Assembly: GCF_026168515.1 (NCBI RefSeq)
Contig: NZ_CP093443.1
Span: 186,001 to 250,000, forward strand
DNA length: 64,000 bases
Reading direction: 5' to 3'
Source of the DNA: Brevibacterium spongiae
Lineage (GTDB): Bacteria; Actinomycetota; Actinomycetes; Actinomycetales; Brevibacteriaceae
Position numbers and translations under genes: made by a program. This document shows positions 45,221 to 53,829 of this stretch, in pieces (within the stretch, counting starts at the first letter, position 1; each line of letters begins with the position of its first letter). The notes beneath the pieces were generated by a model that did no database searches, was not told the origin of the DNA, and was given only the letters and a program-made list of their open reading frames with translations.

Positions 45221-46261
45221 ATGGTGCCGAGAACACGGACGACGAGGACGATGCTCGTCTGGTCCGCCGTACTGATGGTGTGCGCCCTGCTGCTGGCGGG
45301 ATGCGGAACGAACTTCGGCACCACCGACGACGGCAAACAGCGCTACCGGTGGAAGATGACGGTGACGACCGGCTCGACGTCGACGTGGTACCTCGCCGCG
45401 GAGAAATTCGCGAAGGACCTCGACGAAGCAACCGACGGCCGGATCACGATGAAGGTCTTCTCCAACGAACGGCTCTCCGCCGGTGAGGCCACCGCCGGAG
45501 TCGAACAGCTCATGGACGGGGCGAAGGACTTCTCCTACAACTCGCCGATCATTTACGCCGGCGTCGACCCGCGCTTCGGCGCCGTCACCGCCCCCTTCAT
45601 CTTCGACTCCGTCGAGGACGGGCAGAAGGCGCTCGCCGGCAAGGGCGGCGACGTCTACGGCGACTACCTGGCAGAGCGCGGCGTGCACCTGCTCGGCTTC
45701 GGCGAATCGGGGATGCGGCAGCTGACGAACACGCACCGGCCCATCCACACACCCGAGGACATGCGGGGCCTGAAGTTCCGCATCCCCGGCTTCGGCATGT
45801 ACACCGACCTCTACCGGCAGATCGGGGCGAACCCGACGACGATGCCCTTCGGCGAGGTCTTCACCGCCCTCCAGCAGGGAGCGATCGACGGGCAGGAGAA
45901 CCCGATCGACGTCATCTACTCGGCGAACCTGCAGGAAGTTCAGCCGTATCTGACGCTGTGGAACTACTCCTACGACCCGCTCGTGCTCGGCATCAACAAG
46001 GACCTCTTTGACTCCCTGACACCGGAGGACCAGAAGCTGGTGAGCCGCTTGGCCGGTGAGGCCAACGAGTTCCAGATCCAGAAGAACCGAGACGGCGAAG
46101 AGAAGCTCATCGCCGAACTCGAGGACTCCGGCATGAAGGTCAACGAACTCAGCGACGAGGAGAAGGACGCCTTCCGCGCGAAGCTGAGCCCGATCTACAG
46201 CGAATACCGCAAGGTCTGGGGACCGGACATGTCCCAGGCGTTCATCCCGAAAGGACTGTGA
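45221..46261 (+). CDS. dctP: TRAP transporter substrate-binding protein
   Basis: 346 residues; the ATG at 45221 or the GTG at 45224 can be used (GGAGG lies 2 or 5 bases before them). A lipoprotein signal (CALLLAGCG) anchors it outside the membrane. The DctP fold shows LAAEKFAKDLDEATDGRITM, the binding-site segment MRGLKFRIPGFGMYTDLYRQ and GAIDGQENPIDVIYSANL. DctP proteins bind carboxylates (the conserved Arg in KFRIP contacts the carboxyl). The ligand is not predictable. Confidence 0.92.
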   Translation: MVPRTRTTRTMLVWSAVLMVCALLLAGCGTNFGTTDDGKQRYRWKMTVTTGSTSTWYLAAEKFAKDLDEATDGRITMKVFSNERLSAGEATAGVEQLMDGAKDFSYNSPIIYAGVDPRFGAVTAPFIFDSVEDGQKALAGKGGDVYGDYLAERGVHLLGFGESGMRQLTNTHRPIHTPEDMRGLKFRIPGFGMYTDLYRQIGANPTTMPFGEVFTALQQGAIDGQENPIDVIYSANLQEVQPYLTLWNYSYDPLVLGINKDLFDSLTPEDQKLVSRLAGEANEFQIQKNRDGEEKLIAELEDSGMKVNELSDEEKDAFRAKLSPIYSEYRKVWGPDMSQAFIPKGL

Positions 46262-46262
46262 G

Positions 46263-46829
46263 ATGAGAGTCATCAGATTCTTCGAGGACTGGGTCGTCAT
46301 CGCCTCGTTCATGGTGATCGTGCTCGTCACCTTCATCAACGTCCTCTCCCGCTACATCTTCAAGGCCTCGCTGGCCTTCTCCGAGGAGATCACCATCAAC
46401 CTCCTCGTCGTGCTCACGATGATGGGAGCCGTCGTCGGGATCCGCCTCGGCGCGCACCTCGGGTTCTCCTACCTCGTCGAGAACGCGAAGGGCGGCGTGC
46501 GGCGGGCCCTGCTCATCACGGGCACCGCGCTCATCGTCGTGTTCCTCGCAGTCCTCCTGATCTGGGGCGCCGAGATGACGATCGCGCAGGGCCTGCGCGG
46601 CCGGGCGACCCCGTCGCTGGGCATCCCGCAGTGGCTGTTCACCCTGTCCATCCCCTTGGCCGGTGCGCTCGGGATCCTGCGCAGCATCCAGGCGCTGCGC
46701 ACGGCGCTGCATGAGGACACGTCCGCCGAGGCGGTCGTCGAGAGGCTGGCCACCGAAGCCGCCCCGACCATCAGCGCTGCCGAATTCTCGTCCGAGTTCA
46801 AGTCCGATTCCCAGGGAGGCCGGAAATGA
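46263..46829 (+). CDS. dctQ: TRAP transporter small permease
   Basis: 188 residues with four helices (~13-35, 46-64, 80-103, 120-145) as in DctQ: FINVLSRYIFKASLAFSEEI is the family signature. The last ~45 residues are a cytoplasmic tail containing CGCCGAGGCGG. The start is one base after the dctP stop. It forms the membrane part with DctM. Confidence 0.9.
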   Translation: MRVIRFFEDWVVIASFMVIVLVTFINVLSRYIFKASLAFSEEITINLLVVLTMMGAVVGIRLGAHLGFSYLVENAKGGVRRALLITGTALIVVFLAVLLIWGAEMTIAQGLRGRATPSLGIPQWLFTLSIPLAGALGILRSIQALRTALHEDTSAEAVVERLATEAAPTISAAEFSSEFKSDSQGGRK

Positions 46830-48370
46830 TTGCGCTCCTGCTCTTCGGCAGCTTCTTCCTGTTCCTCGGCCTCGGCATCCCCGTCGCCTTCGCCCTTGGG
46901 CTCTCCGCCGTCGTCACCCTGGTCACGACCGATGGTGTGCAGGTCCTCGACGTGGTGCCTTCGGTGATGTTCCCGTCGATGAGTTCGGGCACGCTGCTGG
47001 CGATCCCGTTCTTCATCCTCGCCGGCATCGTCATGCAGTACACGGGCATCTCACAGCGCCTCGTCGACCTCGCGTTCCTCATCTTCGGACGCCTGCGTCA
47101 CGGCCTGGCCGCGGTGACGATCATCTCCGCGTTCTTCTTCTCCGCGATTTCGGGATCCGGGCCTGCCACCGTGGCCGCGATCGGTGCGATCCTCATCCCC
47201 GCGCTCGTGCGCAACGGGTATCAGAAGAAGCACGCGGTCTCCCTCGTCGCGGCGTCGGGGTCGATGGGCATCGTCGTGCCGCCGTCGATCGCGTTCATCA
47301 TCTTCGCCGTCGTCGCCGCCGAGTTCGGCAAGATCTCGATCTCCCGGCTCTTCATCGCCGGCATCGTTCCCGGCATCATCATGGCGCTCGCGTTCTTCAT
47401 CGCCGCCCTGTTCGTGCCCCGTGTCCGCGAGTTCGCCGGTCTGCCGGTGAGGAACAAGTCCGCCGCCGAGGCGGGACCCGGGTCCACATCGACCGGAACG
47501 TCGGCGTCCGGTTCGTCCGGTGTTGACTCCGTTGGGAACGGCGGTTCGGGTGACGGTGCGGCAGGGGGCAAGACTCAGCTGCTGACGACGGAGGGGAAGG
47601 CCGCCTCGGCGAGTTCCGGGGTTTCCGGGACTTCGGGGTCGGTCGGATCCGGAGCGGTCGGATCGGCGGATCCGACGGTCACGGTCAACCCCGAGGGCGG
47701 GTTCGCCGAAATCATGGCCGCACTGGTCAAGGCGATCCCGGGCCTGCTCATTCCGGTGATCATCCTCGGCGGGATCTACGGCGGAATCTTCACCCCCACC
47801 GAGGCGGGAGCCGTCGCATCCGTGTACGCACTCATCGTCGGGGTGTTCGTCTACCGGGAGCTGACCTGGAAGGACATGCCGAAGGTGTTCCTCGAGTCCG
47901 GGGTCTCGACCGCGGTCATCATGTTCATCGTCGGCGTCGCCAGCCTCTTCTCCTACGTCATCACCGTCGAGGGGGTGGCCGATCGGATCTCTGCAGCGGT
48001 GCTGGGCGTGACGGACAACAAGTACCTCATCCTTGCGGCGATCACGATCATCCTGCTCATCGTCGGCGCCTTCGTCGACGCGATCAGTGCGTTCTACCTG
48101 TTCATCCCGATCCTCGTGCCGATCCTCATCGGGGTGGGCGTGGACATGACGACGATCGGCGTGTTCATGACCGTCAACCTCGCGATCGGTCTGTTCACCC
48201 CGCCTGTGGGGCTCAACCTCTATGTGGGCGCGGGCATCGGGAAGGTCAAGCTGGAAGAGGTCGTGCGCGGGATTCTGCCGTTCCTCATCTGCGCAATCGT
48301 CGCCCTGCTGCTCATCACCTACATCCCGGCGATATCGAACTGGCTGCCTGACCTGCTCGGGGTCGGGTAG
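46826..48370 (+). CDS. dctM: TRAP transporter large permease with Gly/Ser-rich loop insert
   Basis: 514 residues; typical DctM is ~430. The elevator-type permease motifs are intact (AVTIISAFFFSAISGSGPAT, AASGSMGIVVPPSIAF, FTPTEAGAVASVYALI, NLAIGLFTPPVGLNL). The excess is a ~80-residue Gly/Ser/Ala loop at ~208-290 in the middle of the protein, with CGCCGAGGCGG and CCGCCTCGGCG in its DNA. The start overlaps dctQ. Imports a carboxylate with sodium or protons. Confidence 0.92.
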   Translation: MIALLLFGSFFLFLGLGIPVAFALGLSAVVTLVTTDGVQVLDVVPSVMFPSMSSGTLLAIPFFILAGIVMQYTGISQRLVDLAFLIFGRLRHGLAAVTIISAFFFSAISGSGPATVAAIGAILIPALVRNGYQKKHAVSLVAASGSMGIVVPPSIAFIIFAVVAAEFGKISISRLFIAGIVPGIIMALAFFIAALFVPRVREFAGLPVRNKSAAEAGPGSTSTGTSASGSSGVDSVGNGGSGDGAAGGKTQLLTTEGKAASASSGVSGTSGSVGSGAVGSADPTVTVNPEGGFAEIMAALVKAIPGLLIPVIILGGIYGGIFTPTEAGAVASVYALIVGVFVYRELTWKDMPKVFLESGVSTAVIMFIVGVASLFSYVITVEGVADRISAAVLGVTDNKYLILAAITIILLIVGAFVDAISAFYLFIPILVPILIGVGVDMTTIGVFMTVNLAIGLFTPPVGLNLYVGAGIGKVKLEEVVRGILPFLICAIVALLLITYIPAISNWLPDLLGVG

Positions 48371-48477
48371 TCGGAGCTGTTCGGTGTCGGGGCTGGCGTC
48401 TTCGGGCGCCGGTTCCGACGGCCGGGTCCGCTCAATCGAGGCGGCGCCGCCTTACTCATTTCTGTCGAAGGAGAAAT

Positions 48478-49245
48478 ATGGAACCGTATCTGCTCACGAA
48501 CAAGACCGCGCTGGTCACGGGTGCCGCGCAGGGCATCGGATTGGCGATCGCCACCGCGCTGGCCAGGCGCGGGGCCTCGGTCGGCATCGTCGACCTCAAG
48601 GGTGCCGAGGAGGCCGCGGCCGGGCTGGCTTCGGAGTATCCGGAGCAGCGGTTCGCCGCGTTCTCACTCGACGTCCGCGACGCCGACGAGGTGGCGGACG
48701 CGGTCGGATCGTTCGTTTCGACGTTCGGGGGACTCGACATCCTCGTCAACAATGCGGGCACGGCCGCGCGCATCGGCATCGGTGAGATCACAACCGAGCA
48801 GTGGCAGCGAGATATCGAGACCAACCTCGGCGGGACGTTCAACTTCATCAAGGCGGCCGTGCACCCGCACATGCTCGAGGCGGCAGGCGGGTCGATCATC
48901 AACATCTCGTCGATCTCGGGCATCAACGGCGGAGCGGTCTCCGACGGGGAGGCCGGTGCGCGGTCGGGTCCGGCCTATGCGGCGAGCAAGGGCGGGATCA
49001 TCGCCCTGACGAAATGGGTGGCCAAAGAGTACGGTCGCCAGGGCATCCGCTGCAACTCGGTGGCGCCCGGTCCCGTCGAATCCGCGCTGACCGTCGGCCA
49101 GACCTATGACACCTCTGGTCAGGCACTCGACCGGATGGGACAGCCGGATGAGATCGCCGAGGCGGTCGCCTACCTCGCCACCGACGGCGCCGCGTTCACG
49201 ACGGGACAGATCTTGCGCGTCGATGGAGGGGCTGTGATGTCGTGA
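48478..49245 (+). CDS. Short-chain dehydrogenase (FabG-like)
   Basis: 255 residues with GAAGGAG before ATG 48478. A classical SDR: TGAAQGIGLAIA, NNAG, NISSISGING, YAASKGGIIALTKWVAKEYG and the C-terminal LRVDGGAVMS. A ketone/secondary-alcohol reaction with NAD(P) is expected. It is the last gene of the thiolase-ligase-SDR-TRAP operon and is followed by a hairpin. Confidence 0.88.
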   Translation: MEPYLLTNKTALVTGAAQGIGLAIATALARRGASVGIVDLKGAEEAAAGLASEYPEQRFAAFSLDVRDADEVADAVGSFVSTFGGLDILVNNAGTAARIGIGEITTEQWQRDIETNLGGTFNFIKAAVHPHMLEAAGGSIINISSISGINGGAVSDGEAGARSGPAYAASKGGIIALTKWVAKEYGRQGIRCNSVAPGPVESALTVGQTYDTSGQALDRMGQPDEIAEAVAYLATDGAAFTTGQILRVDGGAVMS

Positions 49246-49274
49246 GTCGCTGAAATAGTCGGGCGTGAACAGAC

Positions 49275-49309
49275 GATCCCCGCATCATCCTCAGGATGGT
49301 GCGGGGATC
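49275..49309. terminator. Hairpin between convergent SDR and PPC genes
   Basis: GATCCCCGCATCATCC (49275-49290) pairs with GGATGGTGCGGGGATC (49294-49309) across TCA, with one G-T type mismatch. It lies 29 bp after the SDR stop and 40 bp after the convergent gene's stop, so it can serve both strands. Confidence 0.7.
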
Positions 49310-49349
49310 GCTGTATCTGCTGGTCTGTCTGGTTGGGCGACTTGTTCGA

Positions 49350-50321
49350 TCAGGCGGTGCGGCGGACGAAGAGCTCGAAGGTCACTGCCACGGGGTTGGC
49401 TCCGGATTCGAGGATGCCGGAGCTGACTTCACCGTCGACGTCGACGACCTCTCCGGAGAGGCTGATCTGCGGGGCCGGGCGCTGTGTTCCGGATGCGGTC
49501 GCGCCGGTTACCACACCGCTCAGGTGCGTGAACTCGACGGCAGGCCACGGGGCGGTGCCGCCTGTGAACACGGCCCCGGTCGTGCTGCCGAGGCTCGCGA
49601 CCACCTCGGCGGAGTCGAAACCGGCGGCGCGACAGACGGCGAGCACCGCCTCGTCGAGGATCTCACCTGGACGAACACGGGTGACGACTGCGTCAGCTGG
49701 GCGGGCCGCCTCGGCGAGATCGAGCTCGGATGATGCTGACGCGGTGGCGTGCGCCGGTGTGACGGGGTGTGGAGCGAAAGTAGAGAACCCGGTCTCGGGA
49801 TCGCTATCACTGATCAGCCGGACATCGGGCAGGGCGAAGAGCCGAACCGTCAGCCCGTTGGTCCCGGCGGTCGTGCCGGGCAGCAGATGACCGCCCTTGA
49901 CCGTTCCCTCTGATTCGGTCCACGAGGCGTGAATGTGGCAGAAGGGGGAGCCGTCACGCCAACCGATCGTGGCCGCAGCATGTCGCAATCGAGCCGGTGC
50001 ATCGACGGTGAAGACTTGAGTGAAGGACATCGGATGCTCGGCATCGGGGCCATAGGCGGGATGGACATAGTCGATGTGGCCGAATTCGCCGGAGACGAAC
50101 TCGGCCATGATGCCGGGAACGGAGAAGCCGGTCAGTGCCTGCTCGAGGGCAGCGAAGAGGTTTGTGCCCTCGGGGAGTTCGATGACGTGTTCGGTGCATC
50201 GGGTCGGGACTGAAACGATGCGGGGACTTTGGTGCGGACCCGCGTGGATGACCGCAGTTCCTGGTGCCTTGAGTGGAAAAGTCGGCTGCTGCAGTGCTGT
50301 CGAATCGGCTCCTTTGCTCAT
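49350..50321 (-). CDS. Protein with two PPC/DUF296-like domains
   Basis: 323 residues. The N-terminal half has the PPC (DUF296) signature FCHIHASWTESEGTVKGGHLLPGTT. The C-terminal half repeats its pattern in weaker form (VEFTHLSGVVTG ... GEVVDVDGEVSSGIL). A ~30-residue Ala/Ser/Asp linker joins them and contains CCGCCTCGGCG. PPC proteins form trimers; their bacterial function is unknown, sometimes near lipid or hydroxyacyl metabolism. It is convergent with the TRAP operon. Confidence 0.7.
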   Translation of the reverse strand: MSKGADSTALQQPTFPLKAPGTAVIHAGPHQSPRIVSVPTRCTEHVIELPEGTNLFAALEQALTGFSVPGIMAEFVSGEFGHIDYVHPAYGPDAEHPMSFTQVFTVDAPARLRHAAATIGWRDGSPFCHIHASWTESEGTVKGGHLLPGTTAGTNGLTVRLFALPDVRLISDSDPETGFSTFAPHPVTPAHATASASSELDLAEAARPADAVVTRVRPGEILDEAVLAVCRAAGFDSAEVVASLGSTTGAVFTGGTAPWPAVEFTHLSGVVTGATASGTQRPAPQISLSGEVVDVDGEVSSGILESGANPVAVTFELFVRRTA

Positions 50322-50384
50322 GCTCTGATTATGGTCGGGGGTCAGGATCGGTGTCGCAGAAAATCCAAGGGGTGGAACGTCAAC

Positions 50385-51086
50385 TCAGACGTTTGACGGA
50401 ACGGATGCGGCTGCCTCGGTGCGAGCTTGCCTCTTCTTCTCACCGAGATGGCCGATGATGGTCGCGGCAGCGATCATGACAGCCACGAGAGCGATGCCGA
50501 TCCACTGATTGAGGATGAGCGTCGCCGCCCCGGCCAGGGCGCCGATGAGAATGAGGACGACGGCGAGGAAGCGGCGCACCGACCGAGTGCTGTCGCCGCC
50601 GGCGAGTCGGGAATCCGAGGCGAGGCCGACGATTGTCGAGGTCACGACCACGGTGGTGACGTCGGCGATCTTCATTTTCCGGGCGGCCGCGGCCTGTGCA
50701 CCCATGAGCGCCGAAAGGGCTGAGGTGAAGACCGTCCCGGCGAGGCCGATTTCGGGATCGGGGACGACCGCGACGTAGACAGACAATGCGGCACAGCCGA
50801 CGGCGACGATGCCATAGATCAGCGTAGTCCGGCGATGCCAGGCCTCACCGATGTCGCCGAGAATGCGACCTGACAGTGCGGCTCCGATCATGAAGAACAC
50901 AAGTGCGAGGGCGGGGCGGAGGACTGGGACACCTTCGGCGCCGGCGAGACCCATGCCGAGGATGACGACGTTGCCGGTCATGTTGCCGGTGAAGACCTTG
51001 TCGAAGCCGAGGTAGCCGATGGCATCGACCATGCCGGTCGAGAAGGTCAGTAACAGCAGCATGGCCAAATCGAGTCGACGTGTCAT
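50385..51086 (-). CDS. YoaK/DUF1275 membrane protein
   Basis: 233 residues, six to seven helices, opening LLLLTFSTGMVDAIGYLGF and FTGNMTGNVVILGMGLAG, the classic DUF1275 start. ALMGAQAAAARKMKIADVTT is the mid-protein signature. Function is unknown (possible small-molecule transport). AAAGGG lies before ATG 51086. It is divergent from the peptide-ABC operon. Confidence 0.85.
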   Translation of the reverse strand: MTRRLDLAMLLLLTFSTGMVDAIGYLGFDKVFTGNMTGNVVILGMGLAGAEGVPVLRPALALVFFMIGAALSGRILGDIGEAWHRRTTLIYGIVAVGCAALSVYVAVVPDPEIGLAGTVFTSALSALMGAQAAAARKMKIADVTTVVVTSTIVGLASDSRLAGGDSTRSVRRFLAVVLILIGALAGAATLILNQWIGIALVAVMIAAATIIGHLGEKKRQARTEAAASVPSNV

Positions 51087-51185
51087 CGGTGCCCTTTCGT
51101 GGCAGGAGGCTCATTTGGAGCGCAGTCCTGAATGCGTGGAGAGATGCGCGTCGGCTGACTCCCACATCTCAGAAATTTTCCATTG

Positions 51186-51197
51186 TTTGTATACAAA
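51186..51197. promoter_or_regulatory. GntR operator 1 (TTTGTATACAAA)
   Basis: Perfect 12-bp palindrome TTTGTATACAAA, matching the core of FadR/FCD-type GntR sites (TNGTNNACNA-like). It is 66 bp upstream of the ABC substrate-binding gene start. The GntR gene at 58165 is the last gene of the same operon, so autoregulation is likely. Confidence 0.65.
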
Positions 51198-51216
51198 ACC
51201 CTAAGTTCACTATAGA

Positions 51217-51226
51217 TTGTATGCAA
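51217..51226. promoter_or_regulatory. GntR operator 2 (TTGTATGCAA)
   Basis: Near-palindrome TTGTATGCAA, 20 bp after operator 1 and 37 bp before the chosen start. A second, weaker binding site for the same regulator (inference). Confidence 0.5.
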
Positions 51227-51262
51227 CTGATAACCGAGATCCGAGACCACGAGGGAGTGCGA

Positions 51263-52876
51263 GTGAAAATTCGGATAGGCGCGGCGCTTGCCAGCGCTGT
51301 ACTGCTGGCGGGATGTGTTCCCGTGCAGCCGCTAGAGGATCCGCCGGAACGGACTGATGTGAAGTCGGTGCAAGCGGATGCGGCAGACTTCGAAGACGGC
51401 GGCAATCTGGTCATGGCCCTGTCATCTGAGCCGGATCGGCTCGACCCGACTACATCGTCGTCTCTGTACACGCGCTATGTCATGCAGACCATGTGTCAGA
51501 AGCTCTATGACATCGATGAAAACGGCGAGATCGTGCCGATGCTCGCGACGGAACTGCCGACTATTTCCAAAGGCGGCAAGACTGTCCGAATTCCAGTCAA
51601 ACAAGGCGTGAAGTTCGCTGACGGAACTGATTTCGACGCTGAAGCGGTCAAGACAACGATCGAGCGCGGACTTAACCTCGAAGCTTCTTCACGGGCGGCA
51701 GAACTCGGTCCTATATCCTCGGTTGAGGCTGCTGACGCACATACTGTTGAGGTCACTTTCGATCAACCGTTCGCGCCATTCACTGCCGCTTTGGCTGATC
51801 GCGCAGGCATGGTCATGTCGCCGACAGCACTGGAGAAGCAGGGTGACGACTTCGGCGATCACCCAGTCTGCGTCGGACCATTCAAATTTGAGAAGAGGAT
51901 CGCTCAAACGTCGATCAAGGTCGTCAAAGATCCCAACTATTATGACGCGGATTCGATCCATCTGGATTCGATTACGTACCAGATCATGACTGACGCGAAT
52001 ATTCGTGCTGCGAACATCCGCTCGGGAGACGTGCAGGTTGCCGATACGATCTCGCCCCAAGACGTTGACGCTTTGGACGCCGAATCTGGAATCGGTCTTC
52101 TGCAGTCGAACTCGCTGGGTTATCAGGGACTGACCGTCAATATGGGATTCGGCGATGCTAAGGAGAACTACTCCGGGCCTCTCGGTCAGAATCCGGAAGT
52201 GCGCAAAGCATTGTCGATGGCGATCGACCGAAAGGCCCTCGTCAACACTGTATTCAATGGTTGGTTCTCACCCGCGTGTTCTGGCATCGCCCCGGACAGT
52301 CCATTTGCGACTGAAGCCAGCAACGGCTGCGTCGATTACGACCCGGAAGGCGCAAAGCAGATCCTCAAGGACGCCGGTGTTGAGCTTCCACTCGAAGTGA
52401 ATATGAAGGTCTCGAACACTCAAGACACTCTCCGTTTCGCTCAAGCGATCCAAGCCGCGACCAAGGAAGCCGGATTCGATATCAAGGTGCAGCCAACGGA
52501 ATACACCGCACTTCTTGATGCTCAAGACCGCGGAGACTACGAGATGCTCCAACTGGGCTGGTCAGGACGAGTCGATCCGCACGGAAACCTTTATTCATTT
52601 CATTTCCCAGGTGCCGCCAATAACGTCACTGGAATAGACGATTCTGAGATCAATGGCTTGCTGACCAAAGCAAGCGAGGAAACCGAAGAGAAGAAGCGTG
52701 CAGAGCTGTACGGAAAGGCCTCTGAGCGGATGAGAGAAACAAACTCGATCATCTACCTCTACCGGCAGAAGAACCTCACCGCGTACACGGAAGATGTTGC
52801 TGGAATCGAAGTCTTCTCAGATGGTGTGGTTCATCTTTCGGGGGCTGGCTTCCTGAAGAGCGGAGGCGCGAAATGA
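51263..52876 (+). CDS. ABC peptide-type substrate-binding lipoprotein
   Basis: 537 residues from GTG 51263; an ATG 14 codons upstream is less likely because the signal peptide would be displaced. GGGAG lies five bases before. The lipobox LLAGCV is followed by an SBP_bac_5 fold (MCQKLYDIDENGEIVPMLAT, VKTTIERGLNLEASSRAAE, VRKALSMAIDRKALVNTVFN). The class binds di- or oligopeptides, and some members bind glutathione or gamma-glutamyl compounds. The operon contains a gamma-glutamyltransferase, so such a ligand is likely. Confidence 0.88.
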   Translation: MKIRIGAALASAVLLAGCVPVQPLEDPPERTDVKSVQADAADFEDGGNLVMALSSEPDRLDPTTSSSLYTRYVMQTMCQKLYDIDENGEIVPMLATELPTISKGGKTVRIPVKQGVKFADGTDFDAEAVKTTIERGLNLEASSRAAELGPISSVEAADAHTVEVTFDQPFAPFTAALADRAGMVMSPTALEKQGDDFGDHPVCVGPFKFEKRIAQTSIKVVKDPNYYDADSIHLDSITYQIMTDANIRAANIRSGDVQVADTISPQDVDALDAESGIGLLQSNSLGYQGLTVNMGFGDAKENYSGPLGQNPEVRKALSMAIDRKALVNTVFNGWFSPACSGIAPDSPFATEASNGCVDYDPEGAKQILKDAGVELPLEVNMKVSNTQDTLRFAQAIQAATKEAGFDIKVQPTEYTALLDAQDRGDYEMLQLGWSGRVDPHGNLYSFHFPGAANNVTGIDDSEINGLLTKASEETEEKKRAELYGKASERMRETNSIIYLYRQKNLTAYTEDVAGIEVFSDGVVHLSGAGFLKSGGAK

Positions 52877-53829
52877 CACGATTTGTTCTGACCAAGGTCT
52901 TTCACGCGATCATCACCTTCGTGCTCTCCGCGATCGTCATTTTCTTCGGAGTCAGAATGCTGCCGGGCGACCCTGCTTTGGCCATGGCCGGTGAAGAGGC
53001 GACACCAGAACGGCTTGAAGCTATCCGCACCGACCTCGGACTCGATGAGCCGATGCTCGTGCAGTTCATCAAGTTCATCGGATCCGTCGTCACCGGCGAT
53101 CTCGGCGAATCCACGAGAACCGGGCTGGCCGTCACAGAGATGATCGCGACCACTTTGCCAGTCACCCTCTGGCTCGCGCTCTACGCGATAGTCGTTGCAG
53201 TCGTCGTCGGAGTAGCGCTGGGCATGATCGCGGAGCGATTCCGTGGACGTTGGCCAGAGTTCGGCAGCAATTTCATTGCCCTGCTCGGGCTCTCGGTTCC
53301 CAATTTCTGGCTGGGGCTGCTGGCAATCCTCGGTCTGGCGGTCGGCCTCGGTTGGTTCCCTGCGTCCGGGTATGTCGACATACTTTCTGAACCGATCAAG
53401 GGCATCTACTACCTGACCTTGCCGTCTGTGATCCTGGGGACCAGCCTCGCAGCTGTCATCACTCGTCAGACACGAGCATCAATGATCGAGACCATGGGCA
53501 CCGACTACGTGCGAATGGCTCGAGCGAAAGGCCTATCGCGTCCGCGCGTTCTCTTCCGCTACGGGCTTCGGAACTCGCTGATCGTGTTGGTCACAATCGT
53601 CGGACTTCAGCTCGGTGGACTGATCTCCGGTGCTGTCGTCACCGAACGGATCTTCGCATTGCCGGGAATCGGCAAACTCACTCTTGACGCTGTGTTCTCC
53701 CGCGATTACCCAGTGATCCAAGCAGTGGTCCTGGTAATCACAGTGTCTTACATTCTCATCAACTTGGCGGTAGACATCCTCTACTCGGTCATCAACCCAC
53801 AGATTCGCGTCAGTGAGGATGCCTCATGA
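52873..53829 (+). CDS. ABC peptide transporter permease (DppB/GsiC type)
   Basis: 318 residues, six helices. Opens FVLTKVFHAIITFVLSAIVI; the permease EAA loop is TDYVRMARAKGLSRPRVLFR, and GLRNSLIVLVTIVG follows. Overlaps the binding-protein stop (ATGA) and pairs with the DppC-like gene. Confidence 0.9.
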   Translation: MTRFVLTKVFHAIITFVLSAIVIFFGVRMLPGDPALAMAGEEATPERLEAIRTDLGLDEPMLVQFIKFIGSVVTGDLGESTRTGLAVTEMIATTLPVTLWLALYAIVVAVVVGVALGMIAERFRGRWPEFGSNFIALLGLSVPNFWLGLLAILGLAVGLGWFPASGYVDILSEPIKGIYYLTLPSVILGTSLAAVITRQTRASMIETMGTDYVRMARAKGLSRPRVLFRYGLRNSLIVLVTIVGLQLGGLISGAVVTERIFALPGIGKLTLDAVFSRDYPVIQAVVLVITVSYILINLAVDILYSVINPQIRVSEDAS

